A stretch of 64,000 bases of DNA from Heliocidaris erythrogramma (GCA_025617745.1 CM046873.1:26673410-26737409), one strand, 5' to 3'. Positions 1 through 12,759 are shown, counted from the first letter of the stretch. Numbers and translations: made by a program. Notes: generated from the sequence alone by a model not told the origin.

Positions 1-1439
1 TAGAATAGAGTCTAAGATCAAGTGTACCGTGTTCCCTTGTGAAAAACAGGGGCGGGGTGCAATACTGCACTGTATACTGTATTAAGTGTCAAATTTTCGC
101 TTACTCGCATCACTCGCTCGCAAAATTTAGAAAATGGAAAAGTTAATATTCGGGTAAGCGACGTCAGCACCCCGAGAAAAATAGTGCCCGTATGCCTATG
201 TGTATGAAATAACTTACTTCATGACGGTCGTCAACGTTTGTCTGTTATTAGTACACCAACGCCAAAGGAATTTTTTTTCATCCCGATAAATTGCTTCTTT
301 GTCGTTCGTCACTGTTATGTGTATTTCTACAATGTAACTGTAAGTTTCAATGTCACAATTTATAGTTCTTTAAACCTGATTGTACAATATACGTTATACA
401 ACTATACATGTACATGTATATATTCTCCTTTGATCAATATAAAAAAAAAAAAAAAAAAAAAAAAAATACTGCACTGTATAGTTCGACGTCATGACTGCTT
501 TTAACTTTATATTTAAAGCGCAAATTACTATCGGGCAATACTGCATTGTATGTTACAGGGGTGGCGTGGGGGGGGGGGGGGGGTCCCACCCGCCACCCCT
601 CCTGCGAGAAGCGCAAAAGCTCTGACGTTTAATAGCAAATTCGAGATAAATACGGTTCGACGACGGGACTGATTTTCAACTGACTTGTGTTTAGACGCTA
701 TGATGCATGCACTGCGAAGAGCGAAAACTTCGACGTTTTATCAGAAAAAGTACTCCGGGGCAATACTGTACTGTGTGTAACAGGGGTGGTTGCGCGGAGG
801 TGGGGGGGGGGGTGGTTTCTTTTCTCCAAAACAACCCCCCCCCCCCCCCACCCGCGAAAACTTTTTTTTTTTTGGCCTTGGCGACCACCCCATCGCACCC
901 ACCCCCATCGCACCCACTGGCTGCGCACCTGCATGCTGATGATCTAAAACAACAGAGATGTCGCTCGTCTTTATCATAGTATTAGTTCCATAGTAAAATT
1001 GAAATGACAAGAAGTTTTCTCTTACTTTTATCTCCAATGTTTCTTAAGCAAAATAGCGCATAGTCGCGGCTTGAAATGACGGCATGAATTTTATAGTAGG
1101 TCTAATAGTATTTCAGAAAATTCGTTTCATAACTCATCAGGCGTGTAATTCCGAAATACAAATTTTCCATAGCGAGGGGGTTCACAATTCCAAATAAGTG
1201 ACATATTTTTGTGAAGATTCGTTATTCAGAAGGTTCTTTACGTATATTTCGAAAACGATGAAGGCTCCATGTAGGATTCGTAATTACGAAAATATAATAT
1301 AGCCCTAGAACCGGGTGTCTCCTGTATAAAGCCTATGAGAATTAAATAATTCAGTAGTCAGCGGGTTAAGAACCTTCAGAAATATATTCCCGGAATTATG
1401 AACCCCACTTCATTTTCGGAATTATGAACCCAAATCTAG
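1..1439. other. Gene-free, homopolymer-rich stretch
   Basis: No convincing coding exon is visible. The stretch holds a 26-A run (441-466), a 16-G run (568-583), and G/C/T homopolymers near 800-870. A motif close to CAATACTGCACTGTA recurs near 60, 468, 536 and 761, twice followed by AACAGGGGTGG or ACAGGGGTGG, so 468-900 looks like a degenerate tandem repeat. Short ORFs here are made by the homopolymers. Confidence 0.6.
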
Positions 1440-3160
1440 AAAATTGGTTCGGCGCATAAATTACAAAGAATCTACTGACCAAAATATAATGAAACAACAA
1501 ATAAATTAGAACTATAAGACGCAAAGTACATTTATCGACTTGAAAATGGGTTCGGCGCATAAATTACAAAGAATCTACTGACCAAATGAAACAACAAATA
1601 AAACAACAAATAAAACTAAAAAATTAAATAGAACTAAGACGCAAAATATATTTATCGAATCGAAAATTGATTTGGCGCGTAACTAATGGATAATATTCAA
1701 CCCAAATAAAACATGAAATGAATGAAGTATACAACGCAAAATGTTTATATCGGATAGAAAATTCGTTCGGCGCATAAATTACAGAGAATCTACTGACCAA
1801 ATGAAACAGCAAATAAATTAGAACTATAAGACGCAAAATACATTTATCGAATCGGAAATTGATTTGGCGCGTAACTATTGAATAATATTCAACCCAAATA
1901 AAACATGAAATGAATGAAGTATACAACGCAAAATGTTTATATCGGATAGAAAATTGGTTCGGCGCATAAATTACAGAGAATCTACTGACGAAATGAAACA
2001 ACAAATAAATTAGAACTAAGACGCAAAATATATTTATCGAATCGAAAATTGCGTTTGGCGCGTAACTAATGGATAATATTCAACCCAAATAAAACATCAA
2101 ATGGATAAAGTATACAACGTAAAATGTTTATATCGATTAGAAAATTGGTTCGGCGCATAAATTACAAAGAATCTACTGACCAAATGAAACAACAAATAAA
2201 TCAGAACTAAGACGCAAAATATATTTATCGAATCGAAAATTGATTTGGCGCGTAACTAATGGATAATATTCAACCAAATAAAACATGAAATGAATGAAGT
2301 ATACAACGCAAAATGTTTATATCGGATAGAAAATTGGTTCGGCGCATAAATTACAGAGAATCTACTGACCAAATGAAACAACAAATAAATTAGAACTATA
2401 AGACGCAAATATACATTTATCGAATCGGAAATTGATTTGGCGCGTAACTAATGAATAATATTCAACCAAAATAAAACATGAAATGAATGAAGTATACAAC
2501 GCAAAATGTTTATATCGGATAGAAAATTGGTTCGGCGCATAAATTACAGAGAATCTACTGACCAAATGAAACAACAAATAAATTAGAACTAAGACGCAAA
2601 ATATATTTATCGAATCGAAATTGCGTTTGGCGCGTATATAACTAATGGATAATATTCAACCCAAATAAAACATCAAATGGATAAAGTATACAACGCAAAA
2701 TGTTTATATCGATTAGAAAATTGGTTCGGCGCATAAATTACAAAGAATCTACTGACCAAATGAAACAACAAATAAATTAGAACTAAGACGCAAAATATAT
2801 TTATCGAATCGAAAATTGATTTGGCGCGTAACTAATGGATAATATTCAACCCAAATAAAACATGAAATGAATGAAGTATACAAGCAAAATGTTTATATCG
2901 GATAGAAAATTGGTTCGGCGCATAAATTACAGAGAATCTACTGACCAAATGAAACAACAAATAAATTATAACTAAGACGCAACATATATTTATCGAATCG
3001 GAAATTGATTTGGCGCGTAACTAATGGATAATATTCAACCCAAATAAAACATGAAAGGGATGAAGTATACAACGCAAAATGTTTTATCGAATAGAAAATT
3101 GGTTCGGCGCATAAATTACAGCGAATCTACTTACCAAATGAATTAGATCTATAAGACGGA
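1440..3160. repeat. Satellite array, about 190-bp unit, roughly 8-9 copies
   Basis: The landmark GGTTCGGCGCATAAATTACA recurs at about 1446, 1549, 1764, 1956, 2147, 2336, 2529, 2723, 2912 and 3101. Spacing is 189-194 bp for the last seven intervals and irregular at the left edge (103 and 215 bp). A second shared segment in each unit reads TTTGGCGCGTAACTAATGG. Copies differ by a few substitutions and small indels. Stop-free minus-strand frames across the array come from its base composition and are not genes. Confidence 0.92.
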
Positions 3161-3839
3161 AAATACAATATGTGGGCAGCGGAATTTTCTGTAAATTTTC
3201 ACTACAAAATTAGAAGCTCGAAAGTTGTTTTTTTGTGTGTCAAAGACATCGGAGCAATGAGACAAATGAGAAAATAAAGATGAAACACAAATCATAAGGA
3301 TGTTTTGGTAACATCGGCAACACCTTGTCTTTAACGTCTTGAAAGAGAAGGGACATTGCAGAATTATAAAATGGAATATAAACAAGAGAAAACAAATATG
3401 AAACATAAATCAAAAAGATGTCGGACCCGTGCCGTTCTCGCGGCTCATCTCAAACATCACGCTTGCACACAAACCCTCGTCCGGCCGTACTAGGGCATTT
3501 AGACTAGTCCGTTTACCCTAGTACGCCCGAACGCGTTTAGACGAAGTGCTGCCCGCAATGAGGACGCGTATATTTAGACGGACGCGTGACGTTGCCCGCG
3601 GGCGGGACTGTATGTCCAACAGATGTAATATTTTGATTATAGTTCCTCGGATCAGTCGATTGAATTTATTAACTCTTGAGGTGCATGATTTTACATGAAA
3701 TAGGTAAGATAGTCTAATAAAAATCTAATAAAATATTTGAATATCCAATATAATTTCCAATATGTACTGACATTTTGGCTTTAATGTAAAAACGAATTAT
3801 AGTTCATCAATACCGAAAACTTATTTCAACAGGATATAA
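3161..3839. other. Intergenic or 3' flank with a GC-rich inverted repeat
   Basis: No exon is supported. The 3420-3610 segment is GC- and CpG-rich against AT-rich surroundings. It contains a 10-bp inverted repeat CGTACTAGGG (3486-3495) and CCCTAGTACG (3516-3525), whose loop holds the palindrome GACTAGTC. Repeated GTTTAGACG and ATTTAGACG motifs follow. It may be a remnant of a small mobile element. Confidence 0.45.
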
Positions 3840-5449
3840 TCAAGAAATTAATGTTAGCAATTCAAAAGAGATAGCATAATTATTTGACATTACCAGTTCC
3901 TTCCGATGCTCCATAATAAACAGGTGACCTGATACTGAGTGTGCTGTAATGTATTCACTCAACTCAAGTTTGCTGTTGGTGGTATCGAGGTATTTGGCCA
4001 CTGCCTTGGCTATTGATATGTATTGACTTTCATACGCCACATTAACGATACAAGTCTCTCCTGATCCATTCACTATGAGACCTGTTACGATATCAAAGCC
4101 AAGCTTCTCCTTTTGAGCAGAAATGAAGTACAGGAGATATTGAAATTCCTGTGCCTTTAGCATGATGTCAGCCATCAACTTATCATATTCCATGTGATCT
4201 GAACGATGGAGTGATACTAGATACATAGCCGAGAGGTATTCCTGAAACAACTTGTGCGGAAACTGCACCGTGTATGCTTCTAATTGGGGATTTCTTCGTC
4301 TTTCTCGTCTTCGTCTTGCAAGCTTATCTCTTGTTAGCACACCAACTTCACAACCCATCTCTTTAGACTCTTCACATGACTGAAAAGTGTCTTCTGGGAA
4401 TACAAGACGTCTCTCCAACAGTCCATGAAAAGCAATCTTTCCAATCAGTGCTAGATGACTGGAAACAGTTTGGCGTTGTTTATCCACAGTTTGATCAAAC
4501 TTCCCCTTTTCTAAGTAGTGATCAATCAGAAAGTCAATCATCTCCTCAAACAGCTGGGAAAAGGTGTTAAGTTTGGACATTGCTTGCCGCCTCTCCCCAT
4601 CATATTCCTTCCACATGATACACAGCATAGCGGTGTATATGGGAAAGGATGCCATATTCTCTCTGATGACATAATTGTCGGCAATGAAATGTATTAGTTC
4701 TTCTGATGACTTGGTGTCTTCCTTGAAGTACTTTGTGATGTACGCAGACTGGTTTTCTGCTGAGAACCCTTCAACGGTAATGAATGCATAGACTTTCCTG
4801 AGATCAGAGATACCCCATATCGTATTGAGTTTCCATTGCCTTGTGGTGATTAGAACTGTGCCAGACTTGAATACCTTATAAAGAATGATCTGAACAAATT
4901 GGTTAAGACCGGAGAAATCTCCATCAAACTCATCAAGTCCATCAAGAACCATGAATACATCCTCGGGATTGCTTATGATGTACTCATCTATTTGCCTTGC
5001 TTGGACAGGATTGCTATCAGAAAGATAAGTTTTGACAATCTCACCGACGGTCTTGTCCTTAGCTTTGCGGAGGAGTATTACAACAACAAGCTTGCATTGC
5101 TGGAGTGTTCTCTCTTCAGCCCAATCAAGTGCTATCTTAGCACACAAAGTCGTCTTTCCAGTTCCACCTTCCCCTACTACTATGAGGCGCCTCGCCTTGA
5201 GACCACGGATTTTTACGTTGTAGAGTTCACTATAGGACAGTGGGGTCTTGCTTTGAACAACCATGTTTTTTTCTACTTCAAGCAAACTCAGATGTGTGAA
5301 GATATGGTCAAGTTTAACGAGAACGTCACTGTCTAGTGGGCCTGGTTGAACAACACATAACTCAAGAAGGTAGTAGCGTTTGATTTCTTCGACAACTAGA
5401 TCTAATAAATCATCAGATATTGGCGGCGAGCGACCTTGAACAGGGTAAC
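3840..5449 (-). CDS. NLR-type gene, NACHT exon (last visible exon)
   Basis: Encodes a NACHT NTPase, the nucleotide-binding oligomerisation module of intracellular NLR immune sensors. Walker A GEGGTGKTT lies at 5174-5148 and Walker B VFMVLDGLDEFDG about 75 residues later, followed by a sensor-1-like LITTRQW. Further on, FPHKLFQEYLSAMYL resembles the winged-helix segment after NACHT domains. The exon starts at 5449 after a TTTTCAG acceptor, two bases into a codon, which matches the phase of the Death exon at 11309-11610. A stop falls at 3840, but a GTAATG donor near 3892-3887 could lead to LRR exons beyond the window, because no leucine-rich repeats are seen. The ATG reading to 5480 is intronic. 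Sea urchins have greatly expanded Death-NACHT-LRR families; the member identity here is unknown. Confidence 0.9.
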
Positions 5450-6420
5450 CTGAAAATGAATGAAATTCATATAATACCACTTAAAATCCAATACAAGTGT
5501 GTGTTTCTGTTCAAATTTATGTAATTTTTATCACAAAACATTACAAAACACATTTGACCAGACATCCCACTCCCTTATTCACAGTGTTCTATTTTGGCAT
5601 AATCGCATAATCGTTCGGCATACTTGAAATATTTGAGGGGTGGGGGATGCTGGAAATCACATTACATGTACTGTATATCAAAAAGCAAATTAAATGTTTG
5701 CATAAATAATTATGCATGCTATTGGGCAACATTTTAAGCTCGAGTGAGCAAAAGCGACATTTGCGAAAGGGTGTAAAATTCAGACTTGACAATATTTAGT
5801 GTTTTGTTCCGGCTGGTTTTAACAACTTTGAGAAACGTTAAAAGTTGACAGTTGGAAAAAAAGTCTCCCCACATAGACATTTCAAAATTTGTTAATGAAA
5901 TTTTCACATGTATATATAGCATAGCTTAGGATCTCTCCTATCAAATGACACCAGAACATCTAACAATATTTTACGCTTGAGTGAGCAAAAGCCATTTTTT
6001 TTTTAAATGGTGCAAATTCCATGCTTGACAAAAATGTGTATTGGTTCTGGCTAGTATCAGCAAAGCTGTTATAAAGTGTTATAAACTTTAATACAGCAAA
6101 GGCTTAGAAACTTTATATTCTGATCATAAAAAGGAAATTTATGAAAGAATTGGTTTTGATTTCTGTATCATAATCCATCAAACTTTATGGTTGACCAAGA
6201 AAGCCAAGTTGAACTAAAACCTTGCCAAAACTAATATTTCAAAACACTCGATAAAGTAGGTCTTGCTCAATGAAGCATAAAAATATTGATGAGATATGTA
6301 TAAAGGACATACAGAGAACAGAACTTGTTCTTTCATAATTGTCTATTATTGATCAAAATAAGAATATTTATAAGCCTTTTCATGACTCTAAAATTTGCTA
6401 ATACCAGCCAGAACAAATAC
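5450..6420. repeat. Intronic repeat: two related AT-rich units
   Basis: Intron of the NLR gene with no exon visible. A segment with GAGTGAGCAAAAG followed by a GGTGTAAAATTC- or GGTGCAAATTCC-type stretch occurs near 5740 and again near 5975, each followed by CTTGACAA and TTCTGGCT or TCCGGCTGG. A related copy in the opposite orientation lies near 10370-10450, so the pair brackets the CR1-like element. Confidence 0.6.
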
Positions 6421-6754
6421 CAATTCAATTCAATTCAATTCAATTCAGTTCGGTTTTATTAAAAAGACTCAGCAAAAAGTCCGAAGACTAACAGTGTGAA
6501 TTTACAATTTTTAAAAAAAACATATAAATATAAATACAAGATAAGTAATTTATACATATTAAAACTATTTAACTTCATAAAAAAATATACATTGCAATCT
6601 GAAAAAGCGCTCCTACCGTGACCCAGCACGCATGCTCACTCCTAAAGACCTAACCCCCGCCGCGTCCCACCGATCCGCCAAGTCAGCGCCCCCATCACAA
6701 TCCGTCGCCGAGCATGCAAACTTCAACAACTTGGAAGCACTGAACCCATTAAGT

Positions 6755-7330
6755 TCAGCGCCTCCAGGCGATCAAAGCACGCAATCGCGCAAGCGGGCCA
6801 CCACAGGGGCAACCAACCCATCGGAGCACATCGAACGCAGCAGCGATCAGCTTGTTGATCACGATCGCATGGTTTACGTGGTCAAACGCTTTACTGAAGT
6901 CCACAGCACAAAGGATGGCAAAAGTCCCGCCCTTGTCGAGTCCCTTGTGGACGGTATCAAGTAGGCTGACCAAATAGTGCGTAACTGAAGATCCACGAAG
7001 ATCACCAAACTGACGATGGTCAACTAACAGGCGGATACTATTCAAGATCCAGTCCGCAAGGAAACCTTCGAAGATACGTGCTGAGATTGGTGTAATGGAG
7101 ATAGGCCGGAGTTGGTCATAGCTGGTAACTGGGTTAGTTTTGGGAATAGCACTAATAGATGCATTTTTCCAAATGTCTGGGAAGCAACCCTCACTGAGGC
7201 AAAGATTGAAGAGAGTGGTCAAAGGTTCAGAAAACTCAAAGGCAAACTCCTTCAACAAGCGCGAAGTGGGGTCACAAGAATAACAAGCCTTACATTTTGC
7301 AATCATAGAACGACAACTTAGCCTTAACAA
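6755..7330 (-). pseudogene. LINE reverse transcriptase, N-terminal half only
   Basis: The frame shows RT fingers and the start of palm: AIPKTNPVTSYDQLRPISIT, then HRQFGDLRGSSVTHYLVSLL, then motif A AVDFSKAFDHVNH with its catalytic Asp. After NKLIAA the sequence becomes unrelated; the GVPQG motif B and the YADD motif C are missing. The catalytic core is therefore incomplete. Relation to CR1/L2-type RTs is by motif only. Confidence 0.85.
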
Positions 7331-8262
7331 TCAACCTCTGAACATGGTTCCTCAATCGTTTGAAGTCTGGATGCCCATGTCGAAAGGAGATATCGCGATG
7401 ATTGATAGCTCTGCGAATCTCATCGTTCATCCATGGCTCATCATTCAGCCGTCGTTTAACAGTAACAAGTTCAAAGTGTTGTCTAAACTTGAGGTTAATC
7501 AAGTTATTGAACTCCGAGGCCATGTCATGAGCGTTGCTATCAGGAAGGACAGACCAGTCCATCTGCTGAATCCACTGCCCAAAACTCTGAATGGAGGAAT
7601 CGCGAAAAGGGCGATATGATGATCTAGTTGCTTTCCTGGGTGGCGGCGGGGCAGTAGGACTGACAGTGACGACATTGTGATCGCCAGAAGATATTGGCGA
7701 AGAGATCTGAAGGTCCTCATAAACCTCATTAAGGTCAGTCAGTATTTTATCAAGGATAGCTATAAACTCACGAGTAGGTTTGTTGACTATTTGGGATAAC
7801 GAGCAGTGTCTTTCAATTTCAATGGTTTCCAGGTCATTGAAATCGCCCATGATGATCAGAGAGGCATTAGTAGACTGAAGACGAGCACGGTCAACCATGC
7901 TTATGATATGCTCAGTCATTTCCACTTGGTGTGGTGACCGCGGGGGAGAATAAATCACACACGCAAAAATGTCTCGAGCTAGATGCACAGCGGGGGAAGA
8001 TCGAAGAAGGACCCATAGTACTTCAAGATGCGGGGGCACTAAATCACTGAAGATCTCTCTGCAGTTCATATCATCTCGCACATAGAGGGCCACACCGCCA
8101 CCTTTTTGTCCTCTGCGGTCCCTATGGAAGACACGATAAGATGGTAAGGAACATGCAGAAACTGGAGTAGAATCTGAGAACCAAGTTTCTGTGATTGCAA
8201 TCAGGTGCATTTCCTTAAGCCTGGTCTGTAAAGTAGCATGGAATTGGTTAAATTTATTGTAT
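7290..8262 (-). pseudogene. LINE apurinic-type endonuclease domain
   Basis: Frame with endonuclease-exonuclease-phosphatase motifs: LIAITETWF (catalytic Glu region), GGGVALYVRD, the LEVLWVLLR strand, IIMGDFND (Asp/Asn), and SSGDHNVV (catalytic His). The reading frame extends upstream of the first ATG (8210) to a stop at about 8263. In LINEs this domain nicks target DNA to prime reverse transcription. Here it ends before the linker that normally leads into RT, so the ORF carries a deletion. Confidence 0.88.
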
Positions 8263-9592
8263 AGTGATTGTTAGGGATTCAACCTTCCCCTTCAATGCTA
8301 TACTATTGTTATGTACATTAGAATGTGGGATTGAATGCATTGTAGTTAGGCTTGACCGCACTCTACTGGTGAAGCATTTTTGTATTGGGTGGGTTGCCTT
8401 ATCTAGCCGTTCCTATCTGCACGGAAGTCATATAGGCAGGACCTATGGGTCCATGGGTTTGGGGTGATGTTGGAAATTTGAAGTTTTAGCTCAAATTTAT
8501 GGCAGTTTAGGTTGCAGTTAGCCCATGCCAGAGGATCAAGATCACCAGAACCGAAATGAGGCCTTCCTGACGAGTCCTTGCATTTAGGCATTCATATTCA
8601 AGTCAAACTGTAAGTTGAAATGACATTTATTTTCTATCCAAGTTAAGCAGTGTTGTGCATTGAAGTGTTGTGTATTCAAGATTATTTTATTTCTTGAAAA
8701 TATAAAGAAGTTGAAATGTTTCAGAATACGAATTTAGAATCTTTAACCCTTTCTATTTTCTAAACATTGAAGAGTTTATTTTGATGAAATGCTATTTGAA
8801 TGAAATGCATTATAACGACTGATCATGTCTATTATTCAGTCATGGAAAGCAAAGTTTACCTGAATTAATCTGGGGAATTAATATGTGGATATAGTGCAAA
8901 TGTACCAAAAGCTATGCGATATATGTGTATTTTGTATTATTCTTTAGACTAATTAATGTGGGTAATTTTTTTAGATGGGTTCCAGTTTCCATGTGGGTTC
9001 AAGTTTCCATGCGGCTTCCAGGTTCCAAGCCAGTACCGGTTCCTGTTAGCAGTGTTACTGTCCCATCCGGATAGGACTTCCAAGAGACTTAAGAGAGTTA
9101 TACTGTTTATCAGGAGAGACCAAACTTCGTTAACGTGACGGTCATCGTGGATATCGTCTTCATTTACAAGAATGGTACCACTACAGTTACATCACTCTAA
9201 AAGAGCATTTTAGCTTGGGAGTGATTGCATCAACGATTTAAGTGGGTTATTTCCTTTATATCTTCAAAGACTAAGTTGAACAATTAACCACACGATAGGT
9301 TTACTGTTCAGGAAAGGGAGTTAAAGAACCCCTTTTTGGAATTTAATTGTATTATATATTTCCTGTAATTATTTCATCGTTATGACATTCAATAAGTTTT
9401 GATTGTGAATCACGATTGTATTTCGAATGGACAAATGAAACCAGGAATAAAGATAAACATATTTATTTAATTGATGAAATTAGAATTGTAATTCATTGTC
9501 TAGTTTTCTAGTAAATAAGAGAATCTTTACTAGACACAAGTTAATGTCCTCTTGAGTTTACTTAGGTGACAGTGATCTAGCGTTAAAAAGCA
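8263..9592. other. AT-rich stretch interrupting the LINE; no gene seen
   Basis: About 1.3 kb separates the LINE linker and endonuclease, which would normally lie a few hundred bases apart. No RT, nuclease or host exon is recognisable. A short imperfect repeat of GTTCCAGTTTCCATG and GTTCAAGTTTCCATG is at 8976-9030. Probably an old insertion; its ends could not be defined. Confidence 0.4.
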
Positions 9593-9976
9593 TCAGGGTA
9601 GGTAGGCACTTTGATGCGTTAACCAAAGTCCTGTGAAACCGAGTGGCAAGTGCATCAGTATGACGACACCTGTCTCTAATGAGAACGGAGTGGCTGAATC
9701 CGATGCATAATCACTGGGGAAATCATACGTGTCAAGTGGAGTAGCTTGCTGTTGATAGGTACGGCGGTGTCGACCGCCTCGCTTGCCTCGCGTTCTTAGA
9801 ATGCCCAAGTCTTTAAGATTATTGAAAAGCTTGGAAGAAATTGTGCGTTTGGGAGATTTCTTTCCAATTTCATATAATTCTGAAATGGAATAACGGGTGA
9901 GTGTCGGTGAGTTATTACATTGCATTGCGTAAGCCAGTTCAAACATCCAGTCCTTCAGTTCGATATCACACGACAC
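9593..9976 (-). pseudogene. LINE ORF N-terminal linker fragment
   Basis: The protein includes SISELYEIGKKSPKRTI, KLFNNLKDLGILRTRGKRGG and RHRRTYQQQ. This Leu-x-Leu-Gly followed by a basic Arg/Gly-rich patch matches the segment that precedes the endonuclease in many CR1/L2-like ORFs. It lies on the same strand as the endonuclease and RT fragments and in the correct order. It is open but separated from the rest of the ORF by unrelated sequence. Confidence 0.65.
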
Positions 9977-11308
9977 ATAAGCAGTCTAAGTCAATGGCTC
10001 ATACGCATAGACGTGTACAGTTATGTAGTGGTGGTACTCACGTACATGTAGGTCAATCACGGCAGGTTGTATGGGTTGTACAACACATCCCGCACACAGC
10101 AATCCGCGCAGAGTCAAAGAAGTCGACAGTACAAATAAGGAACAGTGATCCAAAACATGACAACAGTTGACCAAAAACTTGATGAGAACGGAAGGAAAGC
10201 GTCCAAGTGGTGCATAAAATGACAGGATAAAACTCAGGTTGAAAGTAATGTCCATAAAACTATCAAAAAAGCAAGAAGTGATGAAATATCCAGACTAAAA
10301 AGATGTTACGGTAGCACAGTACGGTGGCGCAAAAAAAAAAAAAAAAAAAAAACAACAACTACTATGCAAATTCTTGTCAAGTCTGAATGTTGCACCATTT
10401 CACCAAAGTGGCCTTTGCTCATTCTAGCATAACATATTGCCAAATCTTTAGATGTTATGTAATAGAATAGACCCTAAGCTATCCACAGATAAGACATTTT
10501 GCTTAAAATATTTGTAAATATTTATTTGGGGAGACTTTTTCTGTTATTTTTTTCCTGGGACGCACTGTAGAAGCGTGCCGGGATGCAACCGACTAGCTCA
10601 ATTTTATCTTTCATTGCGGATTACTCATTTGTTGGTTTTTTATATGTTTATACACGTATGTATTCATTTGTAATTTACAAAATAGTAAATATCTAGTATC
10701 CGTAGTTTTGAATATTTAGTAATTCACTATGAATCCTAGAACTCAGGATTACCTTTAATAATAATAATGATAATAATAACTATTTCTACTGCATACTGTC
10801 TGGTCCTAACATCGATCTTTAATGCAGTAGCCTATTCATTACAGCCCCAAATGTTGAAAAGTTCCAAAAGGACTTCATTGATTAATGGGCTTTTAGTTTG
10901 AATTTGGAGACTGTTTTGCACAATAGCATCACATCTATAAATAATGTAATGATAAACATAAATAAATGATATAAACTTTGACAATATGTTATGGATTTAA
11001 GGATTTGTCTGAACAAATTTTTGGCAGGGGAAGATAAGCAGTACCATTATAATTAAAACATTAAAACGTTACTTAAGGCCTGGTTATTCAAACAGGCTTT
11101 TCGTTAATACACCTGTCATCTTCTTTCTTTTCTTCTCCTTCTGCGCCATGAGCATCTCTCATGATGGATACCGGCGCAATACAAATGTTCATATTATTAT
11201 TATTATTATTAATGTTGTTTACGGTGTCTAAAGAATTTTTAAAATATATTTATGGAGCTATTAATGCATCATCCGGTGACAAAACTTATTTTATAGTTAA
11301 GTACCCAC
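9977..11308. other. NLR intron, AT-rich, no exon seen
   Basis: Contains a 20-plus poly-A near 10331-10352, an inverted copy of the repeat at 5740-6060 (near 10370-10450), an ATA/ATG-rich microsatellite near 10755-10780 and an ATT run at 11193-11210. No conserved coding stretch was found. Confidence 0.5.
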
Positions 11309-11610
11309 CAGGTTTGTTCTTTGGCAAGAAGTTATCTACAATACGCATGAGTCCAGCTTCCAGTAGTGCCTCCCTCAGGTTGGGAAGTTCATCTCTCTGT
11401 GTCTGCTTCTTACGCCAATCTCGAAGCATCGTCAATGTACCATCGAAAGTCACATTTTGATAGTGGTGGTTTGTCTCGATGTAACGATGAATATCCGATG
11501 GTTGAAAACCCAGAGCCGTACCAATTTTATCAATATCTGAGTTATCTGCAACTCCTCTAGCAACTTTCTTCAAGATGTCATCAAAGTCAACCACATACTC
11601 AGTGGAGGCA
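11309..11610 (-). CDS. NLR-type gene, Death-domain exon
   Basis: Encodes a Death-fold adaptor domain of about 100 residues, the protein-protein module that couples NLRs to downstream signalling. Visible signature: VDFDDILKKVARGV, then IGTALGFQPSDIHRYIETN, then GTLTMLRDWRKKQ, then LREALLEAGLMRIVDNF, matching helices 1-6 of Death domains. The acceptor is TTATCTGCAG just above 11610. The donor is GTGGGT at 11308-11303. Length 302 nt = 1 + 300 + 1, so it accepts a phase-2 intron from the exon ending at 14188 and hands a phase-1 intron to the NACHT exon starting at 5449; both match. The upstream open frame to 11702 is intron plus the end of a transposon. Confidence 0.88.
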
Positions 11611-11660
11611 CTGCAGATAACAAAAATAACGAGATGATTCTTGACTGGGCGCAGTCGAAA

Positions 11661-12759
11661 TTTATGCCTCTGCCCTCGCCAGATCAGAAATATATCGCAC
11701 ATTCATGTTAATATGTTAAATTTTGATTGAACCAGAAAAAAGCCTATAATTACATGTTAATTGACCTCTTTGACATTTGACCTTACGTACCTTATAACCC
11801 AAAAGTCTAATCACTTTATCTCTTCTAGTCATGAATACAAAATAGTTGAGATATGGTGATAACAAGGTAAAACAAGATGAATGCGACTGCGTCTCCTATA
11901 TGCCTCCGCCTAAATTCAGTTGATGGTTCAAACTGCTCTTGAAATATTGTGATAACCAAAATAAAAGCATGTTAACTGACCTCTTTGACATTTGACCTTA
12001 CACCTTATAACCCAACTTATCTCCTCCTAGTCATGAATACAAATTAGTTGAGATATGGTGATAACAATGTAAAACTACCCCAAAATCTAATCAGTTCCTC
12101 TTTCTATGGGGATACATGTACATACTGGTACCAAGTTTGAAGTTCTTACCTCAAACAGTTCTTCAGAAATCGCGGTAACGGTGCTAAAAACCAAGAATTT
12201 CATGTAATTTCATGTAAATTGACCTCTGTGACCTCCTTATCCCAAAATCTAATCAGTTCATCTTCGTATGGGGATACATACTAGTACCAAGTTTGAAGTT
12301 CTTACCTCAAACGGTTCTTGAGATATCGCAGTAACGAGGCTAAAAACCAAGAATTTCATGTAATTTCATGTAAATTGACCTCTGTGACCTCTGACCTTTG
12401 ACCTACTTACCCCAAAATCTAATCAGTTCATCTTTCTATGGGGATACATACTGGTACCAAGTTTGAAGTTCTCACCTCAGATAGTTCTTGAGATATCGCG
12501 GTAACGGTGCTAAAAACCAATAATTCCATGTAATTTCATGTAAATTGACCTCTGTGACCTCTGAACTTTGACCTACCTACCCCAAAATCTAATCAGTTCA
12601 TCTTCGTATAGGGATACATACACCTGTACTAGTACCAAGTTTGAAGTTCTTACCTCACACAGTTCTTGAGATATCAAGGTAACGGTGCTAAAAACCAGTA
12701 ATTTCATATAATTTCATGTAAATTGACCTCTGTGACCTTCGGTGGGCGGAGGCATAAAA
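11661..12759. mobile_element. Inverted-repeat element with internal tandem array (copy A)
   Basis: Begins with TTTATGCCTCTGCC and ends with GGCGGAGGCATAAA (one mismatch between arms). Inside are four or five copies of a roughly 170-bp unit with AAAATCTAATCAGTTC, GGGGATACATAC, AAGTTTGAAGTTCT, a GGTAACGGTGCTAAAAACCA-type stretch and TGACCTCTGTGACCT. An internal half-repeat TATGCCTCCGCC near 11899 suggests a composite. No coding capacity; non-autonomous. It abuts the Death exon on its upstream side. Confidence 0.82.

Larger units (their letters stand above)
6421..9976 (-). mobile_element. Degenerate CR1/L2-like non-LTR retrotransposon
   Basis: Minus-strand LINE with parts in the expected order: an N-terminal linker (9976-9593), an AP-type endonuclease (about 8262-7290), a reverse-transcriptase start (7330-6755), and a 3' tail that on this strand is repeated AATTG (6421-6446), the microsatellite tail typical of this group. 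It is broken by a roughly 1.3-kb unrelated AT-rich stretch between linker and endonuclease (8263-9592), a deletion between endonuclease and RT, and loss of the catalytic second half of RT. It lies in the intron between Death and NACHT exons, in the same orientation as the gene. Not able to move by itself. Confidence 0.85.

Noticed and set aside
1624-2577. Long minus-strand ORFs with repeated VSRFSVIYAPN-type protein
   Set aside because: They fall in the 190-bp satellite; the unit length is not a multiple of three in all copies and the frames end at repeat indels. No sign of a conserved protein.
1440-3160. CRISPR array
   Set aside because: Repeats are about 190 bp with no short-repeat/unique-spacer pattern, and the genome is eukaryotic.
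4899-5336. 145-codon plus-strand ORF
   Set aside because: It is the antisense shadow of the NACHT exon, whose Walker motifs fix the minus strand as coding.
11611-11702. N-terminal extension of the Death-domain frame to an upstream ATG
   Set aside because: A clear TTATCTGCAG acceptor precedes the domain and the extension includes the end of an inverted-repeat element.
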